A DNA stretch of 64,000 bases from Cyclobacterium roseum (lineage in GTDB: Bacteria > Bacteroidota > Bacteroidia > Cytophagales > Cyclobacteriaceae). The translations under genes were made by a program, and so were the position numbers. The DNA lies in the NCBI RefSeq assembly GCF_010119225.1, contig NZ_WNKF01000010.1:62001-126000 (forward strand), written 5' to 3'. Within the stretch, counting starts at the first letter, position 1. Every line of letters begins with the position of its first letter. Below the pieces are notes generated by a model. It was given only the letters and a program-made list of their open reading frames with translations. It was not told the origin of the DNA and ran no database searches. Positions 6,818 through 16,385 of the stretch are shown one piece after another.

Positions 6818-9199
6818 ATGAGACAACGAATAATTTTACTGACAATGCTAATCAGCCTATCCGCCTGGGCACAGGCGCAGGAAACCGCATCGTATACGCA
6901 AACGGTTCGAGGCAGGGTTTTGGACAAGGTGAGTCAATCTCCTTTACCAGGAGCTTCGGTAAGCATCCCGGATACGGATCCCCTGATCGGAACTGCCACT
7001 GATCTGGATGGGGGGTTTATCTTGGAAAAAGTCCCTGCGGGGAGGGCAACGATCCAAATCAGCTATTTAGGCTACGAGTCCACCACCTTGCGTGAAATCC
7101 CCATTACCAGTGGGAAAGAGGTGGTGCTCACCATTCAATTGCAGGAGAATCTGGAACAGATGGAAGAAGTGGTCGTCCGAGCTACCGGTGATTCCCGCGA
7201 AGCCCGGAATGAAATGGCAACGGTTTCGGCCAGGGGGTTTGACATGGAAGCAACCAACCGTTTTGCCGGTAGCAGAAATGACCCGGCCCGAATGGCTCAG
7301 AACTTTGCCGGAGTAAGCGGAGCCAATGATTCCCGAAACGACATCATCATCCGTGGTAATTCACCTACTGGCGTGCTATGGAGACTGGAGGGAGTGGACA
7401 TTCCCAACCCCAACCATTTTGGGGCCATGGGTACTACCGGAGGTCCGGTAAGCATTCTAAACAGCAACCTTCTGGATAAAAGTGATTTTATCACGGGTGC
7501 TTTTCCTGCCGCCTATGGAAATGCCACGGCCGGGGTTTTTGATCTCAACCTTCGTAAAGGCAATGCCTATCGCCGGGAGCACCTGGTGCAAATGGGGTTC
7601 AATGGATTGGAACTCGGTACCGAGGGCCCGCTGGGCGGGGATAAGGGCGCATCCTACCTGCTTAATTACAGGTACTCTACCATTGCCATGATGCAGGAAG
7701 TAGGTTTTTCTGCCGGTACAGGGGATGCCGTACCGTATTATCAGGATTTTTCCATGAAAGTGGATATCCCAACCGATAAAATGGGACGATTCTCCCTGTT
7801 TGCCCTGGGTGGCAAAAGCAACATTGACCTGCTTGGATCGGAAACGGACAGCAGCACTACGGATTTGTACTCTGAAATGTCCCAAAACATCTACAACCGG
7901 GCAAAAATGGGCGTGATTGGCATCAACCACACGCAGTATTATGACCCCCAGACCTTTGCTGTGATTACACTGTCCGCTGACCATAGTTTTTCAGGAAACC
8001 GCGTGGATTCATTGAGCATGGAAAACAGGGAAGCCGTACCGCTTTACCGCAACCATTATGGTTTGAGCAAAATCAGAGCGCAGTATGAGTTGCATCGGAA
8101 AGTGGACAACAAAAACAATTTTCGTGCGGGAATCAACTATGACTACCTGAATTTCAATCTACGAGATAGCCTGTATCAGGCCGATGAAAATCGCTTCCGG
8201 GATCTGAGAAATGAATCCGGCAATTCCGGTCTGTTTCAATCCCACCTGCAATGGCAACACCGGTTCAACCAAAGCTTAACAGCCAACGCAGGTATTCATT
8301 ACCAGCATTTTATCTTGAATAACGCCCAACAGGTAGAGCCCCGGATCGGTCTTTCCTTTGAACTAAACGACAGGAATACCTTTAGTTTGGGCTATGGACT
8401 GCACAGCCAATTGCAGCCACTACCCATTTATTTTCTGGAATCCGAGATCCCTTTTCAGGAGCCTGTAAGAACGAACAAAAACCTGGACTTCAGCAAATCT
8501 CATCACTTTGTAGCCGGATACCGGTATCAACTAAGTCCGGATGTTCACCTGAAATCCGAGATATACTACCAACATCTATTTGGAATCGCGGTAGAGGAAA
8601 CCCCCAGCAGTTTTTCCATGCTCAATGCTGGAGCCGATTTTGGGATTCCGGATGTGGACAGCCTTACCAATGGCGGAAGGGGCAGGAATTATGGTCTCGA
8701 ACTTACCCTGGAAAAACAATTTAGCGGCGGCTCCTATTTTCTGTTCACCACATCCCTATTTGATTCCAAATACCGGGGCAGTGATGGACAGTGGCGAAAC
8801 ACTGCCTTCAACAGCCAATACGTGCTGAATGGATTGCTGGGCAAAGAATGGCAGATAGGAAATCCAAACCGAATCTTATCCCTGGACTTCAAAATAACCT
8901 TTGCAGGCGGACAATACATCACTCCCATCGATCTGGAGCGGAGCATCCTGGAAAACCAGGCCGTCTATCAGGAAGAGCGGGCCTATTCAGTAAAAAACCC
9001 CGATTATTTCCGGTCCGATCTGAAAATAAATTACAGGGTGAATAAGAAAAACCTGACCCACGAATGGTCCCTGGACATACAAAACCTGACCAATCACCAA
9101 AATTTATTTCGGCAGACCTATAATCCCATTACCGAGTCTGTTGTGAATAGTTATCAGTTGGGTATTTTTCCGATTCCCCAATACCGGCTTACCTTTTAA
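6818..9199 (+). CDS. TonB-dependent receptor
   Basis: Outer-membrane receptor of 793 residues. A signal peptide (about 1-21, ending AQAQ) supports the ATG at 6818 over the one at 6794. Residues about 30-110 form a carboxypeptidase-regulatory-like (CarboxypepD_reg) domain with VRGRVLDKVSQSPLPGASV; about 130-240 is the plug with the NDIIIRGNSPTG and GVDIPNPNH motifs; the rest is a 22-strand barrel ending in an aromatic residue (YRLTF). No SusD partner follows, so not a glycan (Sus) pair. Followed by a LytS-type kinase and LytTR regulator, which may control it. Substrate unknown. Confidence 0.9.
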   Translation: MRQRIILLTMLISLSAWAQAQETASYTQTVRGRVLDKVSQSPLPGASVSIPDTDPLIGTATDLDGGFILEKVPAGRATIQISYLGYESTTLREIPITSGKEVVLTIQLQENLEQMEEVVVRATGDSREARNEMATVSARGFDMEATNRFAGSRNDPARMAQNFAGVSGANDSRNDIIIRGNSPTGVLWRLEGVDIPNPNHFGAMGTTGGPVSILNSNLLDKSDFITGAFPAAYGNATAGVFDLNLRKGNAYRREHLVQMGFNGLELGTEGPLGGDKGASYLLNYRYSTIAMMQEVGFSAGTGDAVPYYQDFSMKVDIPTDKMGRFSLFALGGKSNIDLLGSETDSSTTDLYSEMSQNIYNRAKMGVIGINHTQYYDPQTFAVITLSADHSFSGNRVDSLSMENREAVPLYRNHYGLSKIRAQYELHRKVDNKNNFRAGINYDYLNFNLRDSLYQADENRFRDLRNESGNSGLFQSHLQWQHRFNQSLTANAGIHYQHFILNNAQQVEPRIGLSFELNDRNTFSLGYGLHSQLQPLPIYFLESEIPFQEPVRTNKNLDFSKSHHFVAGYRYQLSPDVHLKSEIYYQHLFGIAVEETPSSFSMLNAGADFGIPDVDSLTNGGRGRNYGLELTLEKQFSGGSYFLFTTSLFDSKYRGSDGQWRNTAFNSQYVLNGLLGKEWQIGNPNRILSLDFKITFAGGQYITPIDLERSILENQAVYQEERAYSVKNPDYFRSDLKINYRVNKKNLTHEWSLDIQNLTNHQNLFRQTYNPITESVVNSYQLGIFPIPQYRLTF

Positions 9200-9237
9200 A
9201 TGGCTTTGGTTATATTGCCTCCAAAGCTGCATGTAAA

Positions 9238-10230
9238 ATGAAATTAAAAGCTCCCTATGACCGGTACCTGTTAATGCTGGGCCTGGCCATATTACTCAGC
9301 ATCAGACCAGGGGCACAGTTCTGGCCCCTGGCACTGGTCAATATCCTATTCACCTTCGTTTTCTGGGAAGGAAATTACCAGCTGGTGGGATGGGTCAGGG
9401 AGCGATTTCCGCTTATGCATCAAACAAAAAAACGAATCGTTACCCAAATCGGGCTTTCCATAGGATACACCATTCTTGGTGGTACAGCCGTAACTATACT
9501 ATTGCATTTGGTTGGTTGGGTTCCTTACGAATGGGATTGTCATTTGCGCATCCTGCTGATGGGCTTGTTTATCACCGCCATCATTGCCATTGTGTATGAG
9601 ACCATTTTCTATTTTGACCTCTGGAAATCCTCTTTACTGGAAAGTGAGCGGCTAAAGAAAACGGCAGCCCGTTTACAGTTTGAAAGCCTTAAAAACCAGG
9701 TCAATCCTCACTTCCTGTTTAACAGTCTGAACAGCCTCGCTTCCCTGATTCCCGTGGATCCGGTAAAGGCGGAAAAATTCGTGCAGGAATTTGCGCGGAT
9801 TTACCGGTATGTGCTGGAAGTGAAAGACCGGAATTTTGTTTCTCTCCGGGAGGAAATGGACTTTGTATCGTCGTTTGTCTACCTGCTCAAAATCCGATTT
9901 GGCGAGCACCTGAAGTTTGAGCAGCAACTGGAAAAACACCTGGACCGATACCATATTCCACCACTGATTTTGCAAAACCTGGTGGAAAATGCCATTAAGC
10001 ACAACGTTATTCTGAAAGACCGTCCCCTGGTCATCCGTCTTGAGATACAAAATGACACTTTATTGGTGCGCAATAACCTGCAAAAAAGGAGTTACCCTGC
10101 CGCTTCCACCCAAACGGGTCTGCGGAATATGGTGCAGCGGCTGCAGTTAGTCGCAAACAAAGAAGCTAAATTTTATGAAAAAGAGGGATATTTTTGTGCT
10201 GAAATTCCCTTGATCCCAGAATCTGATTAA
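9238..10230 (+). CDS. LytS/YehU-type sensor histidine kinase
   Basis: 330 residues: four predicted membrane helices within about residues 10-125, a short coiled segment, then the His_kinase domain with NQVNPHFLFNSLNSLASL, in which His158 is the phospho-acceptor, and a HATPase domain with LVENAIKHN (N-box) and a GLRNMVQRL segment. No periplasmic sensor domain is evident, so the signal is probably sensed in or at the membrane. It starts 38 bases after the TonB receptor and is followed 6 bases later by its LytTR regulator. Confidence 0.88.
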   Translation: MKLKAPYDRYLLMLGLAILLSIRPGAQFWPLALVNILFTFVFWEGNYQLVGWVRERFPLMHQTKKRIVTQIGLSIGYTILGGTAVTILLHLVGWVPYEWDCHLRILLMGLFITAIIAIVYETIFYFDLWKSSLLESERLKKTAARLQFESLKNQVNPHFLFNSLNSLASLIPVDPVKAEKFVQEFARIYRYVLEVKDRNFVSLREEMDFVSSFVYLLKIRFGEHLKFEQQLEKHLDRYHIPPLILQNLVENAIKHNVILKDRPLVIRLEIQNDTLLVRNNLQKRSYPAASTQTGLRNMVQRLQLVANKEAKFYEKEGYFCAEIPLIPESD

Positions 10231-10236
10231 GCAACC

Positions 10237-10995
10237 ATGTACAACACCCTACTAGTAGAAGACGAAAAGTTGGCGGCGGACCGCTTGGAACGGATGCTGC
10301 AACAGATTGCTCCGGATATCCGGGTGCAGGCTAAAGTTGATTCGGTAAGTGCCGCTGTAGCTTTTCTAAAAAATCAGCAACCCGAACTTATCTTTCTGGA
10401 CATTCACCTGGCGGATGGCTCGGGCTTTGAGATTTTTGAGCAGGTGCAGGTGAGCTGCCCGGTCATCTTTACGACAGCTTACGACGAATACGCGCTGCGG
10501 GCGTTTCAGGTCAATGGCATCGCCTACCTGCTAAAGCCCATTAGTCCGGAAGCCTTGGCAGGAAGCCTGCAAAAGTTGAAAGCCATACAGGCATCCGGGA
10601 CGCAGGTAGCCTCCCTGGAGGCATTGCTGTCCCAAATCCGAAAGGGAGAATCACCCTACCGAAAGCGTTTTCTGGTTGCGTATGGCAATACGATCAAGTC
10701 CATCGGTATATCGGAGGTGGCCTATTTTTTCGCGGAAAACAAGGCGGTTTACCTGGTAGACAAAACGGGCGGTAAATACGTCCTGGACGAAACGCTGGAT
10801 CAGCTATCGGAGGGACTGGACCCGGAAGTGTTTTTCCGGGTAAACCGCAGTTTTATGGTACAGGTAGATGCCATCCGTCAGATGCATGCCTACTCCCGCA
10901 GCAGGATCAAGCTGGACCTGCAGCCAGCCTGTAGCAAAGAATGTATCAGCAGTTCGGAGAAAACGGCGGAGTTTAAGGATTGGTTGGGGAGGTAA
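10237..10995 (+). CDS. LytTR-family response regulator
   Basis: 252 residues. Receiver domain about 1-115 with Asp55 in FLDIHLADG as phosphorylation site, acidic pocket VEDE, Thr in IFTTAYDEYA and Lys in LLKPI. A LytTR DNA-binding domain follows (about 145-245) with KRFLVAYGNTIKSI, YFFAENKAVYL and FFRVNRSFMV. Partner of the kinase just upstream. LytTR proteins usually bind paired direct repeats in front of their targets; the receptor gene upstream is the obvious candidate. Confidence 0.9.
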   Translation: MYNTLLVEDEKLAADRLERMLQQIAPDIRVQAKVDSVSAAVAFLKNQQPELIFLDIHLADGSGFEIFEQVQVSCPVIFTTAYDEYALRAFQVNGIAYLLKPISPEALAGSLQKLKAIQASGTQVASLEALLSQIRKGESPYRKRFLVAYGNTIKSIGISEVAYFFAENKAVYLVDKTGGKYVLDETLDQLSEGLDPEVFFRVNRSFMVQVDAIRQMHAYSRSRIKLDLQPACSKECISSSEKTAEFKDWLGR

Positions 10996-11052
10996 ATTTA
11001 AAAGCCTCTGCCCCAATTAATGGCCAACAAATAATAGCTCAATGTCAATAGC

Positions 11053-12615
11053 CTATACCTGTTGCGACTGACCTATCCCATTATCCCGAAGAAATACCAA
11101 CCAGTCATCGGCCTTTGCTCCTTTTAAAACCCGGGGAAATTTATTTTGTCCCCCTTCCTTTCCCTGGGATTTGAGCCAGTCGTAAAATAAAGTGGAAGGC
11201 AATTTGGTTACCCTCACTTTTTTTAGAGCATGTTGCCTTTCTACTGCATAGTCATCATTGAGGACTTTCAATTTCCCATCAATTTTTTCCATTAATTCCG
11301 TTTCATCTACCTCCTCATCGGTACCCACAAACCAATGATGCATAAATAACGATTCGGCGGGAAGGCCCAACACAGTAAACTCGCAGATATCTACATTCAA
11401 TTCTTCGGAAACCAGCTCTACGGCACGATTCATATTGTCCATGGACAAATGCTCTCCACAAAGACTCAAAAAATGTTTGGTTCGCCCCGAAATACGAATT
11501 TCACTCTCCCTTTTTGAATCAAAACGGATAACATCTCCTATCAAGTACCGCCAGGCTCCCGCACAAGTGCTGATAAGTAGGGCATAATCGATGCCCTCTT
11601 GTATTTGATCGATTTTTAGGGTCTCTGCATCCGGAAGGACTTCTCCATTCGCATCAAAATTGGCATCATTGAAGGGAATAAATTCATAAAATATCCCATT
11701 GTTCAGCACTAATCGCATGGACTTTCGGCCCGGAATGGCCTGGAAAGCTAGAAACCCTTCGGAAGCAAGGTACGTTTCGATGTAAATCAGGGGTTTGTTC
11801 AGCAATTTTTCAAACCCTTTTCGGTAGGGCTCGAAGGAAACCCCGCCATGGACAAAAATCTGCAGGTTGGGCCAAATGTCATGTATGCTTTCCAGCTGGT
11901 GAGTGGCGATAATTTTTTCTAAAAGAATTTGTAACCAGGCAGGAACTCCCACGATTATTCCAATATCCCACTTGGGAGCCATTTTGACAATTTGATCGAT
12001 CTTGTCGCCCCAGTTTTTATTTTTAGAAATTTTCTTGCCCGGCTTGTAAAAGCGCTGAAACCAGACGGGTAACCTTCCCGTGGTAATACCGCTAAGGTCA
12101 CCGGAAAAGAAGGTGCCATTAAAGTCTAAATCGGTGCTCCCTCCCAACATCAAAATCCCTTTGGTAAACAAATTATCCGAAAGCTCATACTTGGATAAGG
12201 TGAGAATTTGCCGCACCCCTGTTTTACGGATGGCTTTTACCATGTCTTTGGTGATGGGAATGTATTTTGATGCCGACCCGGAAGTGCCGGAAGTAAGAGC
12301 AAAGTAACGGATCGAACCCGGCCAGGTAACGTACTTATTCCCGTCCTTCAATCGGTACCACCATTCATTATAAATCTTTTCGTAATCGTAAATGGGAACC
12401 CTGGCAGAAAATTGGGTGTAAAAATTTTCATTTTCCATTCTGAATTCTTTGAGCAAGGCGTTGAACTGGTACTTTTTCCCGAATTCGGTATCTCTAGCCT
12501 TGATCATTAGCTTTTTCAACTCCTGCTTTTGCAGTTCCCGGGGAGCGCTATACTCCTGCTCCAGGGTTTCCCTTAACCTGATACCCTTTTTAAGCAATGT
12601 ACCCAAGATGGCCAT
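11053..12615 (-). CDS. GH3 auxin-responsive-promoter family protein (acyl-acid amido synthetase-like)
   Basis: 520 residues, full length for GH3 proteins, adenylating enzymes of the ANL type which in plants conjugate auxin or jasmonate to amino acids. Visible landmarks: RYFALTSGTSGSASKYIPIT (ATP P-loop, about residues 104-123), EGFLAF, and the C-terminal hinge region YRIGD-like (WRYLIGDVIRF). Bacterial members are common in Bacteroidota but I know of no defined substrate. No membrane segments. Convergent with the LytTR gene and monocistronic as far as can be seen. The activity of acyl-adenylation is a family inference. Confidence 0.8.
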   Translation of the reverse strand: MAILGTLLKKGIRLRETLEQEYSAPRELQKQELKKLMIKARDTEFGKKYQFNALLKEFRMENENFYTQFSARVPIYDYEKIYNEWWYRLKDGNKYVTWPGSIRYFALTSGTSGSASKYIPITKDMVKAIRKTGVRQILTLSKYELSDNLFTKGILMLGGSTDLDFNGTFFSGDLSGITTGRLPVWFQRFYKPGKKISKNKNWGDKIDQIVKMAPKWDIGIIVGVPAWLQILLEKIIATHQLESIHDIWPNLQIFVHGGVSFEPYRKGFEKLLNKPLIYIETYLASEGFLAFQAIPGRKSMRLVLNNGIFYEFIPFNDANFDANGEVLPDAETLKIDQIQEGIDYALLISTCAGAWRYLIGDVIRFDSKRESEIRISGRTKHFLSLCGEHLSMDNMNRAVELVSEELNVDICEFTVLGLPAESLFMHHWFVGTDEEVDETELMEKIDGKLKVLNDDYAVERQHALKKVRVTKLPSTLFYDWLKSQGKEGGQNKFPRVLKGAKADDWLVFLRDNGIGQSQQV

Positions 12616-12705
12616 ATCTTCCTTTTAACGAATTGATCAAACTAAAAGCAATATGTAATAAAAAATCTTAAAATGAATGTACTTTCTCCATCCGGAAATT
12701 ACCCA

Positions 12706-14403
12706 CTAAGTCAAATCCCCCCGCTTCAACGCCCCAACCGCGTGGTCCACTGCCCTGGCCGTAAAGGCCATATACGTCAGACTGGGATTTTGGGTGCCGG
12801 TGGAAGTCATGGATGCCCCATCGGTGACATAGACATTTGGGCAGGCATGCATTTGATGAAACCTACCCAGAAGGGAGGTTTTGGGATCTTTCCCCATCCG
12901 TACGCCACCCATTTCGTGGATATCCAATCCCGGAGCCTGCCGGCTATCATTTTGACGGATATTTTTACACCCTGCACTTTCCAGCATTTCAGCCCCCTGA
13001 TCCAAAAAGTCCCGAAGGCTCTTTTCATCGTTATCATCATACCCCACATCCACCCGCAACTGGGGCATGCCCCACTCGTCTTTTTGGGTATCATCCAGGT
13101 AAACCCTATTGCTCCGTTTTGGAATGGTTTCTCCTTGCATCATCATGTATACCCCCCAGGGCCCGGCTTCCGAGTTGGCCTCTTTAAAATCCGGACCGAA
13201 ATCCTCGTTTCGGGCACCGCCCCAACCGCCCCTGCCAGCAGAGTAAAAACTCATGTATCCTCGCAAAAAGTCCATCTCCTGCTTCTTGACGTTTCTGAAA
13301 TTCGGCAGCATCACCGCCGTGGGTCGCCTTCCATAATAATAAGAATCCAAATGGCCTTCCATGCTGGCAGAAAGGGAACCCCGATAATTATGAAAAGCAA
13401 TGTGAGTGCCCAACAAGCCATTGTCATTACCCAATCCCTCCGGAAAGCGGTCAGATTTAGAGTTCAATAAAATCAGGTTGGAGTTTAATGCGGAGGCATT
13501 TACAAAGATTACCTTGGCGAAGTATTCGGTTGTTTCCTTGCTACCTGCATCGACAACCCGTACTCCGGTCACCTTTCCCCTGGCATCGTCGTAAATCAAC
13601 GAATGTACCACCGAATGGGGTCTGAGCGTCAGGTTTCCTGTAGCAGCAGCAGCCGGCAAGGTAGAGGCATTGGAGCTGAAATAGGCCCCAAAGGGACATC
13701 CCCGCTGGCAAAGGCTTCTGGCCATGCATTGTCCCCTACCCTGAGCGGTGTGATGGGCCTGGGGTTCTGTAAGGTGCGCACAGCGTCCGATGACAAATTT
13801 TCGGTCAGGATAGGCTTCCAGGATTCGCTCCTGAACCAGCTTTTCCACTTTATTCATTTCCCAGGGCGGTAAAAACTCCCCGTCAGGCAAGGTGTCCAAC
13901 CCGTCTTTATTGCCGCTTACCCCAATAAATTTTTCCACATAGCTGTACCAGGGCGCCAGATCCTCATAGCGTATCGGCCAATCCACGGCAAAACCATCCC
14001 TTCCAGGCCCTTCAAAATCAAAAGGACTCCAGCGCTGTACCTGTCTTGCCCACAAAAGGGATTTACCTCCTACCTGATACCCTCTGATCCAGTCAAACGG
14101 TTTATCCTGAATGTAGGGGTGCTCCTTATCTTTTACAAAAAAATGGTCGGCATCATCTCTAAAAGCGTAACAACGGGAAACCACGGGGTTTTCTTTCCGC
14201 AACTCCAGCGGCAATTGCCCTCGCAGGGGAAACTCCCAGGGCGGGGTATGCATGGTGGGATAATCCTCCCTATGAGTTACTTGCCGTCCCCTTTCCAAAA
14301 CCAAGGTCTCTAATCCTTTTTCACAAAGTTCCTTTGCCGCCCAGCCTCCACTAATGCCGGAGCCAATGACGATGGCATCGTATGTATTCGCTTTCATATT
14401 CAT
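12706..14403 (-). CDS. GMC-family FAD-dependent oxidoreductase
   Basis: 565 residues from the ATG at 14403, 4 bases after the permease stop. The FAD dinucleotide motif GSGISGGWAAKELCEKG lies near residue 12-28, GGKSLLWARQ near 115, and the C-terminal GMC_oxred_C domain ends with DIHEMGGVRMG (catalytic His) and TQNPSLTYMAF (Asn). A Cys-rich stretch (RGQCMARSLCQRGCPFG) resembles gluconate/sugar 3-dehydrogenase large subunits, which oxidise sugars and pass electrons to a cytochrome; there is no small subunit or cytochrome gene beside it and no Tat signal. Substrate unknown. Coupled to a MacB-like permease. Confidence 0.85.
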   Translation of the reverse strand: MNMKANTYDAIVIGSGISGGWAAKELCEKGLETLVLERGRQVTHREDYPTMHTPPWEFPLRGQLPLELRKENPVVSRCYAFRDDADHFFVKDKEHPYIQDKPFDWIRGYQVGGKSLLWARQVQRWSPFDFEGPGRDGFAVDWPIRYEDLAPWYSYVEKFIGVSGNKDGLDTLPDGEFLPPWEMNKVEKLVQERILEAYPDRKFVIGRCAHLTEPQAHHTAQGRGQCMARSLCQRGCPFGAYFSSNASTLPAAAATGNLTLRPHSVVHSLIYDDARGKVTGVRVVDAGSKETTEYFAKVIFVNASALNSNLILLNSKSDRFPEGLGNDNGLLGTHIAFHNYRGSLSASMEGHLDSYYYGRRPTAVMLPNFRNVKKQEMDFLRGYMSFYSAGRGGWGGARNEDFGPDFKEANSEAGPWGVYMMMQGETIPKRSNRVYLDDTQKDEWGMPQLRVDVGYDDNDEKSLRDFLDQGAEMLESAGCKNIRQNDSRQAPGLDIHEMGGVRMGKDPKTSLLGRFHQMHACPNVYVTDGASMTSTGTQNPSLTYMAFTARAVDHAVGALKRGDLT

Positions 14404-14407
14404 TTTT

Positions 14408-15652
14408 CTATTCGTACCGTAACGATTCAATCGGATCCAGACGGCTGGCTTTGTACGCGGGCAAAAGACCGGAAAACAAGCCCACCACAATGCACACAAC
14501 AAAAGCAAAAACTATCCAAACCCAGGGAATGAGAAAACCACCTGGTCCTACGGTATTTCCTACCAGGTTCCCAATACCAATGCCCATCAGCACACCTAAA
14601 ATCCCTCCCAACACACAAATCACGATGGCCTCGATCAGAAACTGTTGCCGGATTCGTTTAGGAGTCGCCCCCATTGCCTTTCGGATGCCAATTTCACGGG
14701 TCCTTTCCGTCACGGAAACCAACATGATATTCATCAACCCTATGGCTGCCCCCAACAGGGTAATGAATCCAATTCCAAACCCTCCGATTCGGAGAAAGCC
14801 CGCAATCTCCTCCAAACTTTCTCCCAGCGTCTGGGACTTGACCACCTCAAAGGAATCTTCCATACCAATGCCATCCTCGCGGATGGAACGCATGACCCCA
14901 GTGGCCTGGCCCATCTCGTATTCCAGCTTAAGGGGGTCTTGCCCAGCCACCGTGATCGTATACCGAAAGGTCCCCCTTTGATCCAGGTTTCGGGCATTCA
15001 GAATGGGAACGACGATGGCCCTGTCCGGACCGGTATCTCCTCCAACACCCCCTTGTCGCTCCATGATGCCTACAATGGTATAGCGCCTGCCATAAAAAGT
15101 GACATGTTTATTTATGGGGTTTTCTCCCTCCTCAAAAAGCGTTTTCTTAATTTCAGTTCCAATTATACAAACATTGTTGCCATACTCAATTTCCACATTA
15201 CTGAAGTTACGTCCTTCCTCCAATACGATTCCCTTGATCAGAAAATAATTTTCATCCCCTCCGATAATCCGGCTATTTGGATTGGTTTTTTTGGATCCTC
15301 TTGAAACCTCAGCAGAGCCTGAGACAGTAGTAGTGATGGTAGAAATGCCATTTTGATTGTACTTTTCTTTGAAAGCACTTGCTTCTCTGTAGGAAATATT
15401 GGAGTAATTTTTCGGTGCCACGCCGGAACTTGTCGCCCTGCCGCCGGAAAAGCCCCGGCTCCTGACATCAAAATTGTTCGCCCCAAATCCGGAAAGACTT
15501 TCCTCAATCTGCGCCTTCATGGCATCAATGGCCGTCAACATGCCCACCAGTGAGGTGATGCCGATAGCGATAATCAAGCCTGTCAGAATCGTCCGCAACA
15601 GGTTCATTCTGACGGAGCGGAAGGCCTCCCGGATATTTTCTATCAAATCCAT
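14408..15652 (-). CDS. MacB-like ABC transporter permease
   Basis: 414 residues starting at ATG 15652 (a TTG at 15691 adds a poor lead). First span about 21-42 ([20 protein letters not shown]), then a large periplasmic MacB_PCD domain (about 45-280), then three spans in the C-terminal FtsX domain (about 290-400) including the cytoplasmic loop motif [18 protein letters not shown] that contacts the ATPase. The organisation is that of MacB/LolC mechanotransmission permeases acting on lipoproteins, peptides or drugs. No ATP-binding gene or adaptor lies next to it; they must be elsewhere. The next gene encodes a GMC oxidoreductase 4 bases downstream. Confidence 0.88.
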   Translation of the reverse strand: MDLIENIREAFRSVRMNLLRTILTGLIIAIGITSLVGMLTAIDAMKAQIEESLSGFGANNFDVRSRGFSGGRATSSGVAPKNYSNISYREASAFKEKYNQNGISTITTTVSGSAEVSRGSKKTNPNSRIIGGDENYFLIKGIVLEEGRNFSNVEIEYGNNVCIIGTEIKKTLFEEGENPINKHVTFYGRRYTIVGIMERQGGVGGDTGPDRAIVVPILNARNLDQRGTFRYTITVAGQDPLKLEYEMGQATGVMRSIREDGIGMEDSFEVVKSQTLGESLEEIAGFLRIGGFGIGFITLLGAAIGLMNIMLVSVTERTREIGIRKAMGATPKRIRQQFLIEAIVICVLGGILGVLMGIGIGNLVGNTVGPGGFLIPWVWIVFAFVVCIVVGLFSGLLPAYKASRLDPIESLRYE

Positions 15653-15765
15653 GTTTTGTCTGTATAAGGCCAAAAGAATTTTTCTGGACAAACTATTTTG
15701 ATAATATTAATCATAAAATAAGTTTGGGCAAAGAATTTCAGAAATTTTAACGGTATCTAGGGCCT

Positions 15766-16377
15766 TTAATGCATGCGGTCCCCTCTGACTTCCAGCGATT
15801 TCATAACTTCCTTTTCATAATCCAGCCATTCCTTCCAGCGCCGTTCCACCTTATCAGAATCCTGATAGGTCTTGGCCAACTGGATAAAATTCACATAATG
15901 CCCCGCTTCCGAAACCATCAAATCATAATAAAATTGTTTCAACTCCTCATCCTGTAAATTTTTGGAAAGCAATTTAAAGCGTTCACAGGATCTGGCTTCA
16001 ATCAATGCGTTCATTAAAAGGTGTTCGGTAAGCTGATAAGTTCTGCTGCCTCCTTTATGAATAAACCCTTGCAACTGTACCACATATTCATCTTTCCGCG
16101 GATGTCCGAACCGGTACCCTCGCTTCCGGATTTGGTGCATTACCGCTTCGAAATGGGCCCATTCTTCCGCTACCACAGGGCTGAGTACATCCACCATGGT
16201 GTCAAACTCGGGGAATTTGATGATCAGAGAGATGCAGGAAGAAGCTGCCTTTTGCTCACAATAAGCGTGGTCCACCAAAATAGCCTCCAAACTGATTTTA
16301 GCTATATCTACCCAACGCGGGTCCGTAGGCAGTTGCAGGTGCAGCATTTTGCTTTTCGTAGATTCTTTCCAGTCCAT
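15766..16377 (-). CDS. miaE: tRNA-(ms2io6A37) hydroxylase
   Basis: Di-iron monooxygenase that hydroxylates the isopentenyl side chain of ms2i6A at tRNA position 37. 203 residues with a ferritin-like bundle and the expected ligands in KISLEAILVDHAYCEQKAA, EEWAHFEAV, EARSCERFKLL and SEAGHYVNF. It is 10 bases upstream in coordinates of the putative porin stop, so MiaE is the last gene of the lpxK-porin-miaE run (gap of 8 bases). Start at 16377 gives MDWKES; a second ATG (residue 11) is possible. Confidence 0.9.
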   Translation of the reverse strand: MDWKESTKSKMLHLQLPTDPRWVDIAKISLEAILVDHAYCEQKAASSCISLIIKFPEFDTMVDVLSPVVAEEWAHFEAVMHQIRKRGYRFGHPRKDEYVVQLQGFIHKGGSRTYQLTEHLLMNALIEARSCERFKLLSKNLQDEELKQFYYDLMVSEAGHYVNFIQLAKTYQDSDKVERRWKEWLDYEKEVMKSLEVRGDRMH

Positions 16378-16385
16378 ACTAACGG

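Noticed and set aside
7457-7984. Minus-strand open frame of 175 codons
   Set aside because: Shadow of the TonB receptor plug and barrel coding sequence; no signal or domain.
12673-13470. Long plus-strand open frame of 265 codons
   Set aside because: Lies antisense inside the GMC oxidoreductase gene; the minus-strand frame has all family motifs, and this one is a codon-bias shadow rich in Pro and His.
14382-14981. Plus-strand open frame of 199 codons
   Set aside because: Antisense to the MacB-like permease gene, with low-complexity Ile/Pro/Arg composition.
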